Origin: Candidatus Eiseniibacteriota bacterium
Lineage (GTDB): Bacteria; Orphanbacterota; Orphanbacteria; Orphanbacterales; Orphanbacteraceae
Assembly: GCA_024276995.1 (NCBI GenBank)
Contig: JAJRWB010000001.1
Location: 186,001-250,000, forward strand
DNA: 64,000 nt
Direction of reading: 5' to 3'
The first letter of the stretch is position 1. Each line of letters opens with the position of its first letter. The position numbers and the translations under genes are program-made. Below, piece after piece: positions 17,861-27,677 of the stretch. A model generated the notes under the pieces. It was not told where the DNA came from. It searched no databases and worked only from the letters and a program-made list of their open reading frames with translations.

Positions 17861-20086
17861 ATGATCGTGAGCAGGAAGGTAACCGGGACGATTCCCGCCG
17901 CCGCGGCGCTCTTCGTCCTTCTCGCGATTCTCGCCGGATGCGGCCGGGATGACGGTCCGACGTCGATCCCGAATCCTCTCGTCGCCCCGCCGGCTCCGAG
18001 CGATCTCACCGCCGTGGTCGGGGAGGACCGGGTTTCTCTCGCGTGGGAGATCGCGAGCATGGAAGGGATCGCGTCGTTCGTCGTCTACAGGGCGGATGAA
18101 GCGAACCCGGACGAGCGGCTCATCGACAGCACCGCCGTCGCGTCGTACGAGGACACGAATCTCGTCCCCGGGAGAGCGTATACATACACCGTGGCGGCGG
18201 TCGGCGCCAACGGGACGGAATCGGCCAGGAGCGGCGCGTTCGTCGTGACGCCGGGAACGTACGGCATGGTGATCGACGACAGGGCCGAGTACACGTCGGG
18301 CAGAACCGTGACACTTGTGTTCACCGCCCCCGGCGACGTGACGTCGATCCGCATCGGGAACGATTCCCTCCTCACCGGGGCTTTCTTCGAAGTGTTTCAG
18401 CCGTCCAGGGCGTGGACGCTGACCGACGGGGACGGTTCGAAGACGGTCTATGCCCGATTCCGGACGTCGGGGGGCGTGGTGAGCGGCCTGTACGAGGCGT
18501 CGATCATTCTCGATACCGGGGCGCGAATCGTTTCACTCAACGAAGATTCGGACGGAAAGATCCTCACGCCGGGCGACACGCTGCGCATCACGATGGACAC
18601 GGGCGAAGGGGGAGGCTCCGCGGCGGTGACGGTGGGCGACGGCGTGATCGACGTTCCCCTTTCCTACGATGAGAGTTCGTCCCTCTATCGGGCCGAGGTA
18701 CTGATCAGCCCCGCCCACGTGATGACCGGTGCCGTGCTCACCGGTACGTTCACCGATCGCGCCGGCAACGTGGCGACTCCTTTCCTCTCCCCGGGGACCG
18801 TGACGGTGGCCGACCCGGAAGGGGCTCCCACTCCCGTGGTTCTCGATGTCCCGGTGATTACCGATACCGGCTGGATCGCGTTGTCGTGGAGCCGAAACGA
18901 GGATGCCGACTTCGCCGAGTACCGTGTCTACAGGGGGCCGGTGCCGAGCGTGGAAGCGACCGACGGCGACGACCAGGTGATCGCCGTGCTCACCGACCGC
19001 GACGCCACCGCCCATGTCGATTCCCTCTCTCTCGCCGACACGACGCGCTACTTCTACCGCGTGTTCGTGAAAGACACCGAGGATCATCTTTCCGGGTCGA
19101 ACGAGGTGGCGGTGTTTACCCGCAACAGCCCCCCCCCGCCCGTCGAGTCGTTCTCGGCGGCACCCGTCGATTCACCCTCCACCGCCGTCCGTCTCACGTG
19201 GTCTTCCGTGGAGCCGTCCGCGGTGGGCGACTTCGCCTCGTACGTGATCTACCGCTCGGTCACCGAGGCGGTGAGCGACCAGTCGCAGAGAATCGCCCTG
19301 ATCAACGGGGAGATCGGCTCGCGCACCTATATCGATACCGGAACCGAGCAGGCGACGACTTACTATTACCGGCTTTACGTCGTCGATCGGGGCGGGCTCT
19401 CCGCCGGGTCGGCGGTCGCCTCGGCGAGCGCCACCGATCTTCCACCGTCGTTCCCGGCCCTTTCCGCGCCGAATGTCGACGTGGTGAACCAGAATGTTTC
19501 GCTCTCGTGGCTGGCGAGCGGCGACGCCGATTTCGCGTCGTACGTGATCTATTTCTACGGTGGTGAGAACCAGAACACCCCCTCGCCCTCGTCGTTCGCC
19601 GCCATCGATACGGTGAGGGACGCGGCGTCGTCGACATACGCGCACTATCCGAACGTGGTGCTCACCCCCTTCTACGCCGAGTACTTCGTCGACGCCGTCG
19701 ATCGCGCGGGTCACCGGACGCGGAGCAACGTGGTGCAGGCGGTGTTCGGCGAGGCGGGACTCCCGTCGATCGACGGCATCGTGGTCACCGCGAGGGATAC
19801 CGAGGCGATCATCACGTTCCAGACCGACGTGCCCGCCACCGCCGTTGTGAGCTACAGCCGGGAATCGCTCCAGCTCGATCTGAGCGAGGCGGAGGGCGCC
19901 GGGCTGCAGATCTCCCATGCCGTGACGCTCACAGGACTCGTCCAGGCGAGCGAGTATTTCTACCAGGTGGAGGTCACCGACGAGCGGGGGGTGAAAAACT
20001 ACTCCGGGATCGGTTCGTTCACCACCGATATCACCGACACCGTCGCGGCGAGATCGATCGGGTCGCCCGGTGCAGGCGGGCACTAA
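17861..20086 (+). CDS. Fibronectin type III repeat lipoprotein
   Basis: 741-residue surface or periplasmic lipoprotein: signal sequence with lipobox LAGC near residue 27, then several FN3 domains. Recognisable FN3 starts are PPAPSDLTAVVGEDRVSLAW (about 43), VITDTGWIALSWSRNEDADF (about 335), STAVRLTWSSVEPSAVGDF (about 440) and VNQNVSLSWLASGDADF (about 543). Each runs to a YxYxVxAVDxxG-type strand. A Y-P-rich extracellular unit lies between the first and second. The start at 17861 has GGAGGAGG upstream. The frame ends with tandem TAA TAA. Probably structural or adhesive; no catalytic domain seen. Confidence 0.85.
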   Translation: MIVSRKVTGTIPAAAALFVLLAILAGCGRDDGPTSIPNPLVAPPAPSDLTAVVGEDRVSLAWEIASMEGIASFVVYRADEANPDERLIDSTAVASYEDTNLVPGRAYTYTVAAVGANGTESARSGAFVVTPGTYGMVIDDRAEYTSGRTVTLVFTAPGDVTSIRIGNDSLLTGAFFEVFQPSRAWTLTDGDGSKTVYARFRTSGGVVSGLYEASIILDTGARIVSLNEDSDGKILTPGDTLRITMDTGEGGGSAAVTVGDGVIDVPLSYDESSSLYRAEVLISPAHVMTGAVLTGTFTDRAGNVATPFLSPGTVTVADPEGAPTPVVLDVPVITDTGWIALSWSRNEDADFAEYRVYRGPVPSVEATDGDDQVIAVLTDRDATAHVDSLSLADTTRYFYRVFVKDTEDHLSGSNEVAVFTRNSPPPPVESFSAAPVDSPSTAVRLTWSSVEPSAVGDFASYVIYRSVTEAVSDQSQRIALINGEIGSRTYIDTGTEQATTYYYRLYVVDRGGLSAGSAVASASATDLPPSFPALSAPNVDVVNQNVSLSWLASGDADFASYVIYFYGGENQNTPSPSSFAAIDTVRDAASSTYAHYPNVVLTPFYAEYFVDAVDRAGHRTRSNVVQAVFGEAGLPSIDGIVVTARDTEAIITFQTDVPATAVVSYSRESLQLDLSEAEGAGLQISHAVTLTGLVQASEYFYQVEVTDERGVKNYSGIGSFTTDITDTVAARSIGSPGAGGH

Positions 20087-20097
20087 TAACCGCCTGC
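20072..20097 (+). terminator. Hairpin over the stop codon of the FN3 lipoprotein gene
   Basis: GCAGGCGG (20072-20079) and CCGCCTGC (20090-20097) form a perfect 8-pair stem whose 10-base loop contains the TAA stop codon. A T-rich run (TTTTT) appears only 18 bases later, so it is a weak intrinsic-terminator candidate. Confidence 0.4.
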
Positions 20098-20125
20098 AAA
20101 CAAACGATCTGCGGCTTTTTCCCTG

Positions 20126-20155
20126 TTGACTATGCAATAATCCGTGCGATATACT
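20126..20155 (+). promoter_or_regulatory. Sigma-70 promoter of the sugar-transferase gene
   Basis: TTGACT (20126-20131) and TATACT (20150-20155), 18-base spacer, each 5 of 6. It leaves a leader of about 145 bases before the start codon at 20309. Confidence 0.7.
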
Positions 20156-20161
20156 TATGGT

Positions 20162-20308
20162 TCCGATTGGAGTCGGCCTGTCCGGGAGGCGCACAGAGTC
20201 TCCCGGGAGTACGCCGCCCGCCGTCCGGCGGCGCGAAAAGCGGGCCGAGAGACGCAACTTTCGGGCGGTTTCTGTCGAAAAGCTTAGGGAGCGGGGGATG
20301 ACCCGGCG
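20162..20308 (+). other. Structured 5' leader of the sugar-transferase gene
   Basis: About 145 bases between the promoter and the ATG with two apparent stem-loops: GGCG/CGCC enclosing a self-complementary CTCCCGGGAG, and a GC-rich hairpin GCCGCC/GGCGGC near 20208-20235. A single-stranded stretch containing GAGACGCAAC follows. I cannot match it to a known riboswitch by eye; it may simply be a stable leader. Confidence 0.35.
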
Positions 20309-21118
20309 ATGAGACGACGATTCAACGCATTCTCCTTCCGGCCTGCGGAAGGGAAGAGAGGCAGGAAAGGATTGAAGCGGAGCGACCTCCAGATAATCGA
20401 CCTGACGCGCCTTTCGGAGCGGAAGAGCGCCCTGCCCGACGAGGGACCGCTCCCCCCTTCGATCGCCCGGGATCTTTTCGACCGCCTCTTCGCTCTCGCG
20501 GCGATCCTCCTTCTCCTCCCCCTCTACGGGTTGACGGCGTTGATCGTAAGGCTCTCGTCGCGGGGTCCCGTGATCTACCGCCAAGTGAGGATTGGGATGA
20601 ACCGGAGAGAAGAGCCGGCGAAGGAGCGGAGCACCGGCAATTTCTATGATGTCTACGACCGGCGCACCCTCGACCTTCCGGGCAGACCATTCATTATCTA
20701 TAAGTTCCGCACCATGGTCGACGGCGCGGAAAACCGGCACGGTCCGATCTGGGCGCAGAAGAACGATCCGCGGATCACGCGTCTCGGAAAAATCCTCCGC
20801 CGGTTGAGAATCGACGAGACGCCGCAGTTCTTCAACGTTCTCAAGGGAGACATGAGCCTCATCGGCCCGCGGCCGGAGAGACCGACGTTCGTGCGCGACC
20901 TGATCGACGAACTCCCCGAGTACGCCCTGCGCCTCCGGGTGAAACCGGGGATCACCGGCCTCGCCCAGGTGACCCACCGCTACGACACATGCATCGACGA
21001 TGTGGCGGCGAAACTGCGCTACGACTTGGAGTACCTGCGAAGCCGCGGCTTCCGAACCGACCTATCGATCCTCTTCCGCACCGTGTGGGTGATCTTCTCC
21101 GGCAAAGGCGCCCTCTAG
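20309..21118 (+). CDS. Polyprenyl-phosphate sugar-1-phosphate transferase (bacterial sugar transferase family)
   Basis: 269-residue monotopic phosphoglycosyl transferase that loads the first sugar phosphate onto undecaprenyl phosphate for surface polysaccharide or protein glycan synthesis. Motifs: re-entrant hydrophobic helix at about 55-80, SSRGPVIYRQVRIGMN near 85, IIYKFRTM near 130, and RIDETPQFFNVLKGDMSLIGPRPERP near 167, where the DET carries the catalytic acid pair. GITGLAQVTHRYD closes the domain near 212. It lacks the large N-terminal multi-pass part of WbaP/WcaJ, so it is a short form. It may supply the same glycan pathway as the deacetylase at 15704 or the flagellar glycosyltransferases. 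Confidence 0.92.
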   Translation: MRRRFNAFSFRPAEGKRGRKGLKRSDLQIIDLTRLSERKSALPDEGPLPPSIARDLFDRLFALAAILLLLPLYGLTALIVRLSSRGPVIYRQVRIGMNRREEPAKERSTGNFYDVYDRRTLDLPGRPFIIYKFRTMVDGAENRHGPIWAQKNDPRITRLGKILRRLRIDETPQFFNVLKGDMSLIGPRPERPTFVRDLIDELPEYALRLRVKPGITGLAQVTHRYDTCIDDVAAKLRYDLEYLRSRGFRTDLSILFRTVWVIFSGKGAL

Positions 21119-21136
21119 GCTTCCCCCCCTTTTGGC

Positions 21137-21165
21137 TTGACACGATCCGGGAAGCGCCCTATTTT
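21137..21165 (+). promoter_or_regulatory. Upstream sigma-70 promoter of the tRNA-Leu/tig unit
   Basis: TTGACA (21137-21142) and TATTTT (21160-21165) with a 17-base spacer. It begins 19 bases after the sugar-transferase stop and reads toward tRNA-Leu and tig. Confidence 0.55.
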
Positions 21166-21271
21166 GACCGATCGCGGGAATCGGTTCGGGCGTAACGGAT
21201 TACGGAGATTCCACCTCCGGTGGACCGTGCGGACCGCTCCCGTTGAGCCGCGCAGTTCGCACGGCGCTTCC

Positions 21272-21300
21272 TTGACGGACCGAAGGGGCGCTGGTATAAG
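21272..21300 (+). promoter_or_regulatory. Proximal sigma-70 promoter of tRNA-Leu
   Basis: TTGACG (21272-21277) and TATAAG (21295-21300), 17-base spacer, 5 of 6 in each box. Transcription would start about 45 bases before the tRNA. Confidence 0.7.
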
Positions 21301-21352
21301 TGAAGCGATCTCATGGAGATCTCCGCCCGGTCGGCGGGACGGAGAGGGCCGC

Positions 21353-21436
21353 GCGAGAGTGGCGGAACGGCAGACGCGTCGGATTTAGGATCCGGTGAGG
21401 AAACTCGTGGGGGTTCAAATCCCCCCTCTCGCACCA
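21353..21436 (+). tRNA. tRNA-Leu (anticodon UAG), CCA encoded
   Basis: 84 bases folding as a class II tRNA. The acceptor stem is GCGAGAG with CTCTCGC, the D-arm has GGCGGAACGGCAGAC, and the anticodon loop TTTAGGA gives UAG. A long variable arm (GGTGAGGAAACTC) and a T-loop GTTCAAAT are present, with an encoded CCA at 21434-21436. It is only 22 bases before tig and on the same strand, so it is probably co-transcribed and processed. Confidence 0.97.
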
Positions 21437-21458
21437 GCAGAATGATCGGAAGGGCAAA

Positions 21459-22769
21459 GTGAGCAACGTCGATTTCAAGACCGTGTCGGAAAGCGAACCG
21501 GAAGAGGGGCGAAAGGTGCTCGCCGTCGAGGTGGGCGTCGAATCGTTCCGAGGGGCGATGGAGAAGGAGTACGCGAGGCTCGGCCGGCGGGTAAGGATTC
21601 CCGGTTTCAGGAAGGGGAAAGCACCCCGCTCCGTGCTCGAGGCGAAGTACGGCGATGCCGTGCGCGCCGAGGCGCTCGAAAAAATCGTCTCGGACGCCGC
21701 GTGGCAATCGCTCCGGGAAAAGGAGATCGTCCCCTTTTTCGACCCGGAGATCGACGACCTGACGGCGAAGGAGGGCGAGCCGATCCGGTTCACCGTTTCC
21801 GTCGATTCGTGGCCGAAGGTGGTCTTGAACAAGTGCGAAGGATTCGAATTCACCCGGAAGGTCCCCCCCGTTTCCGACGAGGATATCGACCGTGAACTCG
21901 ACGGGTTGCGGCATCAGAACGTCGATTACATCTCCGTGGAGCGCGCCGCCATTCGGGGCGACCGATTGCGAATCACCTACCAGCGGTTTCTCGAGGACGG
22001 CTCCTCCTTCGGGAAGAGGATCCGCGACGCCGAACTGATTCTCGAAGCTCCCCCGGGCAGCGATGTGGTCCCCGCGACGCTGACCGAGAAGCTCGAGGGA
22101 ATCGAGAAGGGGGAGAAGCGTTCGGTGTGGATCGATTTCCCCCCGGACCATGCCGCCCGTTCTCTCGCCGGGAAGAAGGTGGAGTTCCGCATCGAGGCGC
22201 TCGAGGTGATGGAGAAGATGCTCCTCCCTCTCGACGACGCGTTCGCGAGCCGGGTGATGGGAAGGAAGACGACCCTGGAGGAACTGAGGGAGAAGATCCG
22301 CGAAGGTCTCGCAGGACGCCTCGAGGAGGAGGCGGACCGCGCCCTCAGGAGGGAGATTTTCGAGACCCTCCTGCGGGAGAACAGCGTGGTCGTTTCGGAC
22401 CGTATACGGGAACGGGTGGCACGGGAGTCGATGCCGCGCTTCGTCCCGGACGAGGAGATTCCAGCGGAGGAACGGGAGGAGGCGCGCCGCCGAAAGGAGC
22501 AGATCCGCCGGGAACGGAGAGAAGGATCGTTCCTGGCGATTCAGAAACTCGCCTTGGTGACCGAAATTAGTAAAAGAGAGAACCTCGAGCCCTCCGAGAA
22601 GGAGGTGGCGGCGGCGACCCGTGCCGTCCTCGCGCGCCGGGGACGCTCCGTCGCCGGCGACGAGCGACGGGCCGCGGAGGAGCAGGTCCGCAAGGATGTG
22701 CGTCGCGCCCTCCGGGAGGAGAAGGTGCTCGACTGGATCAGGGAACACTCAACCGTGAATGAGGGGTGA
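21459..22769 (+). CDS. tig: Trigger factor, ribosome-associated chaperone and peptidyl-prolyl isomerase
   Basis: Binds the ribosome exit tunnel and assists folding of nascent chains. 436 residues in three parts. The N-terminal ribosome-binding domain has the docking signature [12 protein letters not shown] near residue 45. An FKBP-like isomerase domain lies at about 150-245 ([20 protein letters not shown], then [17 protein letters not shown]). The C-terminal helical arms follow. The GTG start at 21459 is preceded by GGAAGGGCAAA. First gene of the tig-clpP-clpX-lon proteostasis series, an arrangement common across bacteria. Confidence 0.96.
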   Translation: MSNVDFKTVSESEPEEGRKVLAVEVGVESFRGAMEKEYARLGRRVRIPGFRKGKAPRSVLEAKYGDAVRAEALEKIVSDAAWQSLREKEIVPFFDPEIDDLTAKEGEPIRFTVSVDSWPKVVLNKCEGFEFTRKVPPVSDEDIDRELDGLRHQNVDYISVERAAIRGDRLRITYQRFLEDGSSFGKRIRDAELILEAPPGSDVVPATLTEKLEGIEKGEKRSVWIDFPPDHAARSLAGKKVEFRIEALEVMEKMLLPLDDAFASRVMGRKTTLEELREKIREGLAGRLEEEADRALRREIFETLLRENSVVVSDRIRERVARESMPRFVPDEEIPAEEREEARRRKEQIRRERREGSFLAIQKLALVTEISKRENLEPSEKEVAAATRAVLARRGRSVAGDERRAAEEQVRKDVRRALREEKVLDWIREHSTVNEG

Positions 22770-22773
22770 CCAA

Positions 22774-23358
22774 ATGGGTTTGGTGCCGATGGTGGTCGAA
22801 CAGAGCGGCCGCGGGGAGCGGGCTTACGACATCTACTCCCGGCTGCTCAAGGATCGCATTATATTCATAGGGAGCGCCATTGACGACACCGTGGCGAACC
22901 TGGCGATCGCGCAGCTTCTCTTTTGCGAGGCGGACGACCCGGAGAGGGATATTTATCTCTATATCAATTCGCCGGGCGGCCTCGTCACGGCGGGGCTCGC
23001 GATCTACGACACCATGCAGTACATCAAGCCCGACGTGATGACGATCTGCATGGGACAGGCCGCTAGTATGGGCGCGGTTCTGCTCGCCGCAGGCGCGGCG
23101 GGAAAGAGATCGATCCTCCCCCACGCCAGGGTGATGATCCATCAGCCTCTCGGCGGAAGCGAGGGGCAGGCGTCCGACGTGGAGATCTACGCGAAGGAGC
23201 TGCTGAAGATTCGGGAGACGTTGAACGGAATCCTGGCGAAGCATACGGGACAGACGGTCGCCCGGCTTGCTAAGGACACGGACAGGAACAATTTCATGTC
23301 CGCCGAGGAAGCGAAGAAATACGGCCTCGTGGACGAAGTGATCGCCCACAGGGAATGA
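22774..23358 (+). CDS. clpP: ATP-dependent Clp protease proteolytic subunit, catalytic Asp replaced by Asn
   Basis: Tetradecameric serine peptidase that degrades substrates unfolded by ClpX. 194 residues from the ATG at 22774 (GAGGGGTGACC upstream); an in-frame ATG at 22759 overlaps the tig stop and is less likely. The nucleophile is S98 ([11 protein letters not shown]) and the base H123 (MIHQPLGG). The third triad residue, D171 in E. coli, aligns with N172 here: the segment reads [12 protein letters not shown] where DTxRDxFMSAxE is usual. An Asn at this position is known in ClpP1 of Listeria, so the enzyme need not be dead but may be slow or depend on partners. Confidence 0.96.
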   Translation: MGLVPMVVEQSGRGERAYDIYSRLLKDRIIFIGSAIDDTVANLAIAQLLFCEADDPERDIYLYINSPGGLVTAGLAIYDTMQYIKPDVMTICMGQAASMGAVLLAAGAAGKRSILPHARVMIHQPLGGSEGQASDVEIYAKELLKIRETLNGILAKHTGQTVARLAKDTDRNNFMSAEEAKKYGLVDEVIAHRE

Positions 23359-23395
23359 TCGGGGACGGCGGGCGAAAAGCCCGGGAGGATGAAGC

Positions 23396-24664
23396 GTGAA
23401 GAAACGGATCGGGTCCCCCCACCCAATCAGGTGCTCTTTCTGCGGGCGCGGCCAGGAGGAGGTCACGAAGCTGATCTCCGGTCCGTCGGTGTACATCTGC
23501 AATGAATGTATCAAGCTGTGCAACGACATTCTGCGCGAGGAGATGGGCCGGGATCTGGTGTACACCGAAACGGAAGTACCCAAGCCCGCGGAGATCCACC
23601 GCTTCCTCGACGAGTACGTGATCAGCCAGGAGGGCGCCAAGAAGGTGCTCGCCGTGGCGGTCTACAATCATTACAAGCGGATCCATTTCGAATCGAGCAG
23701 CGACGACGTCGAGCTGGAAAAGGCGAACATTCTCCTCGTCGGGCCGACCGGCACGGGGAAGACGCTTCTCGCCCAGACCCTCGCGAAACTCCTGCGAGTC
23801 CCGTTCGCCATCGTCGACGCAACCACCCTCACCGAGGCGGGCTACGTCGGCGAGGACGTGGAGAATATACTGGTGAAGCTTCTGCAGAACGCCGACTTCG
23901 ACGTTCCGAGCGCTGAGCGCGGTATCGTCTACATCGACGAGATCGACAAGGTGGCACGCAAGTCGGACAACCCGTCGATCACCCGCGACGTGTCGGGAGA
24001 AGGGGTGCAGCAGGCGCTCCTCAAGATCCTCGAGGGGACCACGGCGAACGTCCCGCCCCAGGGGGGAAGGAAGCATCCGCAGCAGAAGTATATCGAGGTG
24101 AACACGAGGAACATCCTCTTCATCTGCGGCGGCGCCTTCGAGGGGCTCGACCAGATCATATCGAAGCGGATGGGCGAGAAGGTTCTCGGCTTCGGCGCGA
24201 AGGTCCGCACGAAGAAGGAACGCCAGGGCCGGGAGTTGCTGAAGCACGTGGAACCGGAGGATCTGCTCAAGTACGGTCTCATTCCGGAACTGATTGGGCG
24301 CCTCCCATCGCTCTGCACGCTCGGCGATCTCGACGAGGACGCTCTCGTGGAAATCCTCACCGTTCCGAAGAATGCGATCTGCAGGCAGTACCAGGTTCTT
24401 TTCGAGATGGAGAATATTTCGCTCGAGTTCACCGATGAGGCGCTCCGGGCGGTGGCGCGCAAGGCGCTCAAGAGGAAGACGGGTGCCCGCGGACTGAGGT
24501 CGATCCTGGAGGAGGCGCTTCTCGAGGTGATGTACCAGCTCCCGTCGATGACCGACGTGAACGAGTGCGTCGTTACCGACGGCGTGATCGACCGGGGCGA
24601 GGAGCCGATGCTCTCGTTCGGTGCGAAGCGGAAGAAGAAGAGCAGCGGAAGCACCGCATCGTGA
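23396..24664 (+). CDS. clpX: ATP-dependent Clp protease ATP-binding subunit ClpX
   Basis: AAA+ unfoldase that recognises tagged proteins and feeds them into ClpP. 422 residues. The N-terminal zinc-binding domain has C13, C16, C35 and C38 ([15 protein letters not shown]). Walker A is [15 protein letters not shown] near residue 120, the pore loop [10 protein letters not shown], and Walker [13 protein letters not shown] near 180. Sensor 2 and the C-terminal [18 protein letters not shown] complete the module. GTG start at 23396 with GGGAGGATG upstream. It follows clpP by 37 bases, so the two are one transcription unit. Confidence 0.97.
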   Translation: MKKRIGSPHPIRCSFCGRGQEEVTKLISGPSVYICNECIKLCNDILREEMGRDLVYTETEVPKPAEIHRFLDEYVISQEGAKKVLAVAVYNHYKRIHFESSSDDVELEKANILLVGPTGTGKTLLAQTLAKLLRVPFAIVDATTLTEAGYVGEDVENILVKLLQNADFDVPSAERGIVYIDEIDKVARKSDNPSITRDVSGEGVQQALLKILEGTTANVPPQGGRKHPQQKYIEVNTRNILFICGGAFEGLDQIISKRMGEKVLGFGAKVRTKKERQGRELLKHVEPEDLLKYGLIPELIGRLPSLCTLGDLDEDALVEILTVPKNAICRQYQVLFEMENISLEFTDEALRAVARKALKRKTGARGLRSILEEALLEVMYQLPSMTDVNECVVTDGVIDRGEEPMLSFGAKRKKKSSGSTAS

Positions 24665-24668
24665 GTGT

Positions 24669-27083
24669 ATGATGTTCGAAATCCGGCGTGACGACGAGAC
24701 GATCGAAATCCCGGGAGAGCTTCCCCTCCTCCCCTTGAGGGACGTGGTCGTCTTTCCTTACATGATCATCCCCCTCCTCGTGGGGCGTCCCCGTTCGGTG
24801 GAGGCGCTCACCGCCGCGGTCGATCAGAACCGTCTTCTCGTCGTGGCGGCGCAGAAGAGGCCGGAGATCGCCGAGCCGGCGCGCAAGGATTTGCACGACG
24901 TCGGAACGGTGACCCGCGTGCTTCAGCTCCTGCGCCTTCCCGACAACACGATCAAGGTTCTCGTAGAGGGGCTCGGGCGCGTTCGGCTGCGCGATTTCCA
25001 CTCCACCCGTCCCTACGTCACCGTGGGGATCGCGAAGCACGGCCGGTCGACACGGAGCACGTCGGAGCAGAAGGCGCTCGTCAGGACGGTGCAGTCGCAG
25101 TTCGAGGAGTATGTCAAGCTCCACCGGAAGATTCCCGACGAGATCCTCATCGCCATGTCGAACATCACCGACAGGGATCACCTGGTGGAGCATATCGGCG
25201 CTCACCTGGCGGCGCCTCTCGATGTGAAGCAGGAGATCTTGAGCACCGCCGAGACGAAGGGGCGTTTCGAGCTCCTTTCGAAGGTTCTTTCGAGCGAACT
25301 GGAGATTCTCAGGATCGAAAGGCGGATCGAGGGGGAAGTCCGCTCCCAGGTTCAGAAGAACCAGAAGGAGTTCTACCTGAACGAGCAGCTCAAGGCGATC
25401 CGCAAGGAACTCGGTTCGGCGGGGGAGATCTCGTCCGAGGTGGAAGAGCTCGCCGAGTCGGTTTCGGAGTCGAACATGCCCGAGGCGGTGTCGGAGCGGG
25501 CGCTCAAGGAGATCGAGAAGCTGAGCCGGATGTCCCCCCTCTCCCCGGAGGCGGCGGTGGCACGGAACTATGTCGACTGGCTGATCGCCATGCCGTGGGG
25601 CGTCGAAACGGACGACACCGTCCGGATCCGCGACGTCGAGAGGATTCTCGACGAAGATCACTACGGGCTGGAGAAAGTGAAAGAGCGGATCGTCGAGTAC
25701 GTGGCGGTGATCAAACTGGCGAAGCGGATCCGCGGCCCGATCCTCTGTTTCGTCGGGCCTCCCGGCGTCGGGAAGACCTCTCTCGGACGCTCGATCGCCC
25801 GCGCGCTGGGGCGCGAGTTCGTCCGCGTCTCCCTCGGGGGGGTTCGGGACGAAGCGGAGATCCGGGGTCACAGGAGGACGTACATCGGCGCGCTCCCCGG
25901 CAGGATCATCCAGTCGATGAAGAAAGCGAAAACCATGAACCCGGTCTTCCTCCTCGACGAGGTGGACAAGATGAGCAAGGATTTCCACGGCGATCCCGCG
26001 TCCGCCCTGCTCGAGGTGCTCGACCCGGAACAGAACAGCACGTTCAGCGACCACTACCTCGAAGTGGAATTCGATCTTTCACGGGTGATGTTTCTCACCA
26101 CGGCGAACACGATTCACGGCATCCCCCCCGCCCTTCTCGACAGGATGGAACTGATCCGCCTTCCCGGGTACCTCGAACCGGAGAAAACGGAAATCGCGAA
26201 GGGCTTTCTCATTCCGAACCAGCTGAAAGAACACGGGCTGAAAAGAAGCCAGCTTTCGATCAGCGACGAGGGAATCCGCACGGTGATCCGCGGTTACACC
26301 CGCGAGGCGGGCGTGCGAAATCTCGAAAGGGAGATCGCGCGGATATGCCGCAAGACGGCGCGCGAAATCGTTTCGGGAAAGAAGAAGAAAGTGCGTGTCA
26401 CCGGGAAGAACGTGAGCGGCCTTCTCGGCGTGCGCCGTTTCAGCGCGCGGCGGCTGGAGAAGAAAGACTGGATCGGCGTGGCGAACGGTCTCGCCTGGAC
26501 CTCCACGGGTGGGGAGATCCTTCATATCGAGGTGACCACCGTGCCGGGCAAGGGGAATCTCCTTCTCACCGGACAACTCGGGGAGGTGATGCGCGAATCG
26601 GGGCAGGCGGCGCTCACCTACGCGAGATCACGCGCGTCCGCCCTCGGCCTGGACGAGGATTTCTACGAATCGATCGATATCCATGTTCATATCCCCGAGG
26701 GGGCGATTCCGAAAGACGGCCCCTCGGCGGGTGTGTCGATCGCCTCGGCGCTCGTTTCGGCCCTCACCGGGATCCCGTTGCGCAAGGACGTGGCGATGAC
26801 CGGGGAACTGACCCTCCGGGGACACGTGCTCCCCGTCGGGGGGCTGAACGAGAAGCTCGTGGCGGCGCAGAGCGCGGGATTCCGGACGGTGATCCTGCCA
26901 GCGGAGAACGAAAAGGATCTCGTGGAGATCCCCGACGCGGTGAAGAAAGGCCTCCATCTCGCCCCGGTGGAAGGGATGGACCAGGTACTTCTTCATGCCA
27001 TCGCGGAAAGGGGGAAGAAGATGCTCCCCCTGCTCGCGCGGGGCGCGCGGCGATCGCCGGCCGCGGGCCGCTACGCCCACTGA
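24669..27083 (+). CDS. lon: ATP-dependent protease Lon
   Basis: Homo-oligomeric AAA+ serine/lysine protease for damaged and regulatory proteins. 804 residues. The N-terminal LON substrate domain starts [20 protein letters not shown] at about 16-215, with a coiled-coil linker after it. Walker A is [13 protein letters not shown] near 363 and Walker [12 protein letters not shown] near 428. The C-terminal protease domain carries the catalytic serine in [12 protein letters not shown] (about 687) and lysine in [11 protein letters not shown] (about 729). Two adjacent ATGs (24669, 24672) follow the clpX stop by four bases; the first is used. The frame is open upstream inside clpX, which is coincidental. 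Confidence 0.97.
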   Translation: MMFEIRRDDETIEIPGELPLLPLRDVVVFPYMIIPLLVGRPRSVEALTAAVDQNRLLVVAAQKRPEIAEPARKDLHDVGTVTRVLQLLRLPDNTIKVLVEGLGRVRLRDFHSTRPYVTVGIAKHGRSTRSTSEQKALVRTVQSQFEEYVKLHRKIPDEILIAMSNITDRDHLVEHIGAHLAAPLDVKQEILSTAETKGRFELLSKVLSSELEILRIERRIEGEVRSQVQKNQKEFYLNEQLKAIRKELGSAGEISSEVEELAESVSESNMPEAVSERALKEIEKLSRMSPLSPEAAVARNYVDWLIAMPWGVETDDTVRIRDVERILDEDHYGLEKVKERIVEYVAVIKLAKRIRGPILCFVGPPGVGKTSLGRSIARALGREFVRVSLGGVRDEAEIRGHRRTYIGALPGRIIQSMKKAKTMNPVFLLDEVDKMSKDFHGDPASALLEVLDPEQNSTFSDHYLEVEFDLSRVMFLTTANTIHGIPPALLDRMELIRLPGYLEPEKTEIAKGFLIPNQLKEHGLKRSQLSISDEGIRTVIRGYTREAGVRNLEREIARICRKTAREIVSGKKKKVRVTGKNVSGLLGVRRFSARRLEKKDWIGVANGLAWTSTGGEILHIEVTTVPGKGNLLLTGQLGEVMRESGQAALTYARSRASALGLDEDFYESIDIHVHIPEGAIPKDGPSAGVSIASALVSALTGIPLRKDVAMTGELTLRGHVLPVGGLNEKLVAAQSAGFRTVILPAENEKDLVEIPDAVKKGLHLAPVEGMDQVLLHAIAERGKKMLPLLARGARRSPAAGRYAH

Positions 27084-27095
27084 AACGAGAGACTG

Positions 27096-27677
27096 TTGAA
27101 ATCGCTCGCCCTCGAATTCGACCGTTCCGCGGGTTCTCTCGGTCGCCTGCCGGGCGGGAATCGCCCGGAGATCGCCCTTCTGGGACGGTCGAACGTGGGA
27201 AAATCTTCCCTTCTGAATTGTCTTGCCGGAAGGAAGCGTCTCGCCCGCACGAGCAACACGCCGGGAAGAACGCAGGCTCTCAATTTCTACACTTCCAGCA
27301 GTTTCGCCGTCGTCGATCTTCCGGGATACGGCTACGCGAAGGTGCCCGAGTCGGTGCGTAGAAGCTGGAAGAGCCTGGTGGAAGGGTATCTCGTGAAGAG
27401 GGAGGCGCTGAGCGCCGCCGTGCTGATTCTCGATGCTCGTCGCGTCCCTTCGCCGCTCGATGCACTGATGCTGCGGTGGTTGAGAGGGAGGGGAATCGAA
27501 TATGTCGTGGTGGTCACCAAGACGGACAAGATGAAGCGTGGGGAACTCTCCCGCTCGCTCATGACGATCGGGAAGGAACTCGAACTCGATGGAGACCGCA
27601 TAGTGACCTTCTCGGCGAAAACGGGACTCGGCAAGGATCGGATGATCGGCTGGTTCCTCGAACAGGGGAAAAAATGA
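27096..27677 (+). CDS. engB: Ribosome biogenesis GTP-binding protein EngB/YsxC
   Basis: Essential-type GTPase of 193 residues acting late in 50S subunit assembly. G motifs: G1 GRSNVGKSS at 30-38, G2 Thr in ARTSNTPGRTQ, G3 DLPGYGYA near 70, G4 TKTDK near 145 and G5 SAKTG near 173. The N-terminus FDRSAGSLGRLPGGNRPEIALLG fits the family. TTG start at 27096 with a weak GAGAGA site; no better start is available without losing conserved sequence. Twelve bases after lon and overlapping the aminotransferase gene (ATGA), so part of the same unit. Confidence 0.95.
   Translation: MKSLALEFDRSAGSLGRLPGGNRPEIALLGRSNVGKSSLLNCLAGRKRLARTSNTPGRTQALNFYTSSSFAVVDLPGYGYAKVPESVRRSWKSLVEGYLVKREALSAAVLILDARRVPSPLDALMLRWLRGRGIEYVVVVTKTDKMKRGELSRSLMTIGKELELDGDRIVTFSAKTGLGKDRMIGWFLEQGKK

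Noticed and set aside
20162-20308. c-di-GMP (GEMM) riboswitch in the sugar-transferase leader
   Set aside because: A GACGCAA-like string is present, but the order of helices and the conserved GGC/GCAAA and receptor elements do not fit; left as an unassigned structured leader.
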